From assembly GCA_964502665.1 (NCBI GenBank), contig CAZCXP010000058.1:1-14554 (forward strand): DNA of 14,554 nt. The letters are read 5' to 3'. This stretch comes from SOKG01 sp964502665. GTDB lineage: Bacteria > Chloroflexota > Dehalococcoidia > SZUA-161. Every line of letters starts with the position of its first letter. Within the stretch, counting starts at the first letter, position 1. Position numbers and translations under genes: made by a program. Of the stretch, positions 12,481 through 14,554 are shown one piece after another. The notes below the pieces were generated by a model. The model was not told where the DNA came from, searched no databases, and worked only from the letters and a program-made list of their open reading frames with translations.

Positions 12481-13884
12481 TCAAAGGGCCCTCTTGCCAA
12501 GCTTGAAACCACGAGCCAGGGCTTCGTCTTCTGAATCAAAGATGATCAGATTCTCCGGCTGTATTCTCCCCAGCATGAAACTGTTGGCGCTATAGTACCT
12601 TTTGTTCTCCACAATCCCCTGGTGCCACTTCGAACTGGCAATGTACTGAGGATGGATTTCGTGCTCACAATAGACGCACCTGAGCGTCAAAGGGTCGTTC
12701 GATACTATTTCGAACACGGGCTTAATGTACCGCGTTTCGGTCTCTTGAGCCGAGACGCAGTTTTTGTTCAGGCACCTGACCCCAGTGTCGCGCTTATAGA
12801 CGGGGAAGTCTCTCTTCTGTACGAAGGCTAGCCCCTTGCCCTCAGGGATATCAACCTCCTTGGCCCCCAGAAGAAGGGATATGAGGGCCATTCTAATCGG
12901 GACTCCACGTGCTGCCTGCTTGAAGTACATACTTCGCGGGTCGGCATCTATCTCGTAGGCAAGCTCATCTACCCTGGGCAGGGGATGCATGACGATTGTC
13001 TCCCTGAATCCCTTTTCTTTGAGAAGTTTCTTATCCACTACCGGGTAGCGCTTCTCCAACTCTTGCCCTTCTGCCGCAGGCTCAAGTCTCTCCTTCTGCA
13101 GCCTGGTGACATAGAGGGCATCAACCCCCTTCTCCAGCTCGATCTGAATACCGACAGCGGGTATATTTGCAAGCTGATGCGGACCACTTGGCGTTAGGTA
13201 TATGGCATCCAGGGGGAAATGACCCTTTTCATCCACATCCTTCAGAGCATCACACCTTTCCAGCATACCTGCATACTCTGTAGTCAGCTTCCTCATGACA
13301 TGTTTCGGCATCTCAAGCCCGGGGCTAGGACGGAAATGGATATTTGCGCCGAACCTGGCCAGCGCATAGGCCAGGGAATGTACCGTTCGCCCGTATTTCA
13401 GGTCTCCCCACAGAGCGATCTTCAGCCCCTCAAGGGTTTGCCTCTCCTTCTTGAGGGTGTAGAGGTCGCACAAGGTCTGGGTTGGATGTTCATGCCCGCC
13501 GTCGCCGGCATTGACTACAGGGACATCAGCATAGTCGGCAACAACCTTGGCTGCCCCCTCCCACGGGTGTCTGATGACAATTATGTCCGCATAGCTTCCC
13601 ACCACCCTGGCCATATCAGCAATGCTTTCGCCTTTCGCCAGAGAAGTATTGCTCATCTCCACCACAGATATCACCCTGCCCCCGAGCCTGTTCATCGCAG
13701 CCTCGAATGACAGCCTGGTCCGGGTGCTCGGCTCGAAGAAAAGGCTGGCCATTATCTTGCCCTGGCACAGGTTAGACTGTTCACTCATCGAGCCAGACAT
13801 CTCGTCTGCCAGGGAGAAAACCGCCTCCATTTCCTGATTCGAGAGGTCCTCTATAGTTATCAGATCCCTGTTTGCCAAGCTCAT
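12481..13884 (-). CDS. pyrB: Aspartate carbamoyltransferase fused to a PyrI-like zinc ribbon
   Basis: Joins carbamoyl phosphate and aspartate, the committed step of pyrimidine synthesis. It is 467 aa against about 310 for a plain catalytic chain. Catalytic part (1-340): STRTR (53-57), SLAKGE (81-86), HPWEGAA (106-112; Trp where Gln is common), HPTQTLCDL (133-141), GDLKYGRTVHSL, HPLPRVDE (300-307). It contains an insertion around 222-250 relative to E. coli. After a linker of about 30 residues comes C371-x4-C376 and C403-x2-C406, the spacing of the zinc domain of the regulatory chain PyrI (CPNSNC...CKYC in E. coli). The PyrI allosteric domain, which should precede it, is absent. Residues 427-467 form a further tail (IQPENLIIFDSEDEALARGF) resembling an Ada-type metal-binding motif without its cysteines. 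ATG at 13884 lies 7 nt after the pyrR stop, with GAGG overlapping that stop. A catalytic-regulatory fusion is known in Thermotoga maritima; this arrangement differs in lacking the allosteric part. Confidence 0.95.
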   Translation of the reverse strand: MSLANRDLITIEDLSNQEMEAVFSLADEMSGSMSEQSNLCQGKIMASLFFEPSTRTRLSFEAAMNRLGGRVISVVEMSNTSLAKGESIADMARVVGSYADIIVIRHPWEGAAKVVADYADVPVVNAGDGGHEHPTQTLCDLYTLKKERQTLEGLKIALWGDLKYGRTVHSLAYALARFGANIHFRPSPGLEMPKHVMRKLTTEYAGMLERCDALKDVDEKGHFPLDAIYLTPSGPHQLANIPAVGIQIELEKGVDALYVTRLQKERLEPAAEGQELEKRYPVVDKKLLKEKGFRETIVMHPLPRVDELAYEIDADPRSMYFKQAARGVPIRMALISLLLGAKEVDIPEGKGLAFVQKRDFPVYKRDTGVRCLNKNCVSAQETETRYIKPVFEIVSNDPLTLRCVYCEHEIHPQYIASSKWHQGIVENKRYYSANSFMLGRIQPENLIIFDSEDEALARGFKLGKRAL

Positions 13885-13891
13885 AAGCACC

Positions 13892-14458
13892 TCAGCTCTT
13901 ACCAGTCTGCACCACCGCCGCTTTGGCTGGACCAACAATTACCACTTCGTCTTTGCCGTCCGTCTCCCTCAGCCGTAGCTGAATGCGCTCAGGTTTATAG
14001 GAGGGGATGTTCTTCCCCACGAAGTTGGCCTTTATCGGGAGCTCCCGATGTCCCCGGTCAATGAGCACCGCCAGCAAAATACGCTGGGGACGCCCGAAAT
14101 CGATGAGGGCATCCATAGCAGCGCGGGTGCTCCTTCCGGTGAACAGGACGTCATCGACCAGGACAACATTCTTGTCGGTGATGCCGGTGGGAATATCGTT
14201 GGGCCGAATAACCGGCTGAACCTCGAGGTAAGGGAGGTCATCGCGGTGCGGGCCGATGTCGAGGGCGCCGACAGGGATATCCACCTTCTCGAAACCCTTT
14301 ATCACTTCTGCCATACGGTGAGCCAGAGGTACGCCGCGAGTGTGTATCCCGATTAGAACCAGGTCATCGCAACCATCGACACTCTCCACAACCTCGTGAG
14401 CCATACGCACAATCGCCCTTCGTATGTCCTGCCCTGACATTATCACTTTCTCAGGCAT
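13892..14458 (-). CDS. pyrR: Bifunctional pyr operon regulator / uracil phosphoribosyltransferase PyrR
   Basis: UMP/UTP-responsive RNA-binding protein that represses pyr mRNA through its leader and often has uracil phosphoribosyltransferase activity. It is 188 aa, normal for the family. The PRPP-binding loop NVVLVDDVLFTGRSTRAA is at 97-114. Other family features are MSGQDIRRAI (7-16), LIGIHTRGVPLA (35-46) and LIDRGHRELPIKANFVGKNIP split over 132-152. The frame is open to 14530, but the ATG at 14458 is preferred because GGAGG lies 7 nt upstream and the protein then starts like its homologues. First gene of the operon, with pyrB beginning 7 nt after its stop. It probably controls its own operon through the leader at 14459-14554. 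Confidence 0.97.
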   Translation of the reverse strand: MPEKVIMSGQDIRRAIVRMAHEVVESVDGCDDLVLIGIHTRGVPLAHRMAEVIKGFEKVDIPVGALDIGPHRDDLPYLEVQPVIRPNDIPTGITDKNVVLVDDVLFTGRSTRAAMDALIDFGRPQRILLAVLIDRGHRELPIKANFVGKNIPSYKPERIQLRLRETDGKDEVVIVGPAKAAVVQTGKS

Positions 14459-14488
14459 AAAAAAACCTCCGCCGTTATTAGGCCGAGG
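14459..14488 (-). terminator. Candidate attenuator hairpin containing the pyrR ribosome binding site
   Basis: On the minus strand, arm CCTCGGCC (14488-14481), loop TAATAAC and arm GGCGGAGG (14473-14466) pair at 7 of 8 positions (one G-G mismatch). They are followed by seven T (14465-14459) directly before the pyrR ATG. It has the form of an intrinsic terminator, and its 3' arm includes the GGAGG Shine-Dalgarno, so folding would also hide the ribosome binding site. Confidence 0.6.
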
Positions 14489-14554
14489 AATCGCTTGTCC
14501 TTGTTCGGTTTTCCCCTGACTCGGGGCCACTTTTCTCTCCCTTCTCAGTCTCTC
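14459..14554 (-). promoter_or_regulatory. pyr operon leader with a PyrR-binding sequence at the window edge
   Basis: Read on the minus strand, the leader begins GAGAGACTGAGAAGG (14554-14540). This matches the 3' part of the PyrR anti-antiterminator known from Bacillus (loop CNGNGA, stem GGCU, then GAGAAGG), with GACU in place of GGCU. The 5' stem arm and first two loop bases would lie beyond the window. Downstream are hairpin CCCC/GGGG with loop GAGTCA (14526-14513) and an alternative pairing of CCG plus AGGA with TCCT plus CGG (14508-14483). The latter would use up the 5' arm of the terminator and could act as antiterminator. The promoter is outside the window. Confidence 0.6.

Noticed and set aside
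12459..12539. 27-codon N-terminal extension of pyrC
   Set aside because: It overlaps the end of pyrB, lacks a ribosome binding site, and adds residues not seen in dihydroorotases.

Overview
The window looks like a scaffold from an uncultured bacterium, probably a Chloroflexota of the Dehalococcoidia type. This is inferred from four things: the dnaB / DnaD-like / DnaC-like cluster, the pyrR-pyrB-pyrC-carB operon, a FAS1-like (double hot-dog) acyl dehydratase, and intergenic repeats of a kind common in such metagenome-derived genomes. Two runs of exactly 100 N (6838-6937 and 10887-10986) are scaffold gaps whose real size is unknown. Reading frames that cross them mean nothing.

Layout. 1-175: repeat-rich intergenic DNA. 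176-3598 (+): a compact replication cluster of replicative helicase DnaB, a DnaD-domain protein and a DnaC-type loader with two AAA+ modules; the genes overlap by 4 and 83 nt. 3599-3929: no convincing gene, but six TAA-centred repeats on an 11-bp pitch ahead of a -10 box, then two promoters for two tRNA-Ser genes (CGA and GGA) that are 1 nt apart. 4119-4267: two nested inverted arrays of heptamers just upstream of purA. 4289-5566 (+): purA. 5688-6818 (+): MaoC/FAS1-like dehydratase with its own extended -10 promoter. 6819-7185: a gap and dispersed repeats, between convergent genes.

7186-14554 (-): a de novo pyrimidine operon read from right to left: leader, pyrR, pyrB, pyrC, a gap-truncated REP-associated transposase, and carB. 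The first steps of UMP synthesis (carbamoyl phosphate, carbamoyl aspartate, dihydroorotate) are encoded together with their regulator. carA, the glutaminase subunit that normally accompanies carB, is not visible; its expected place is taken by the transposase.

Main points of interest: (1) the pyr leader, where an edge-truncated PyrR-binding sequence precedes a hairpin that contains the pyrR Shine-Dalgarno and is followed by seven T and then the ATG; (2) an aspartate carbamoyltransferase fused to a PyrI-like zinc ribbon without the allosteric domain, followed by a tail resembling a cysteine-less Ada-type metal-binding motif; (3) the duplicated loader, whose two ATPase modules appear to have lost different residues; (4) the 11-bp operator array; (5) the nested heptamer arrays; (6) a REP-like perfect palindrome lying in frame inside the transposase gene, with a near copy upstream.
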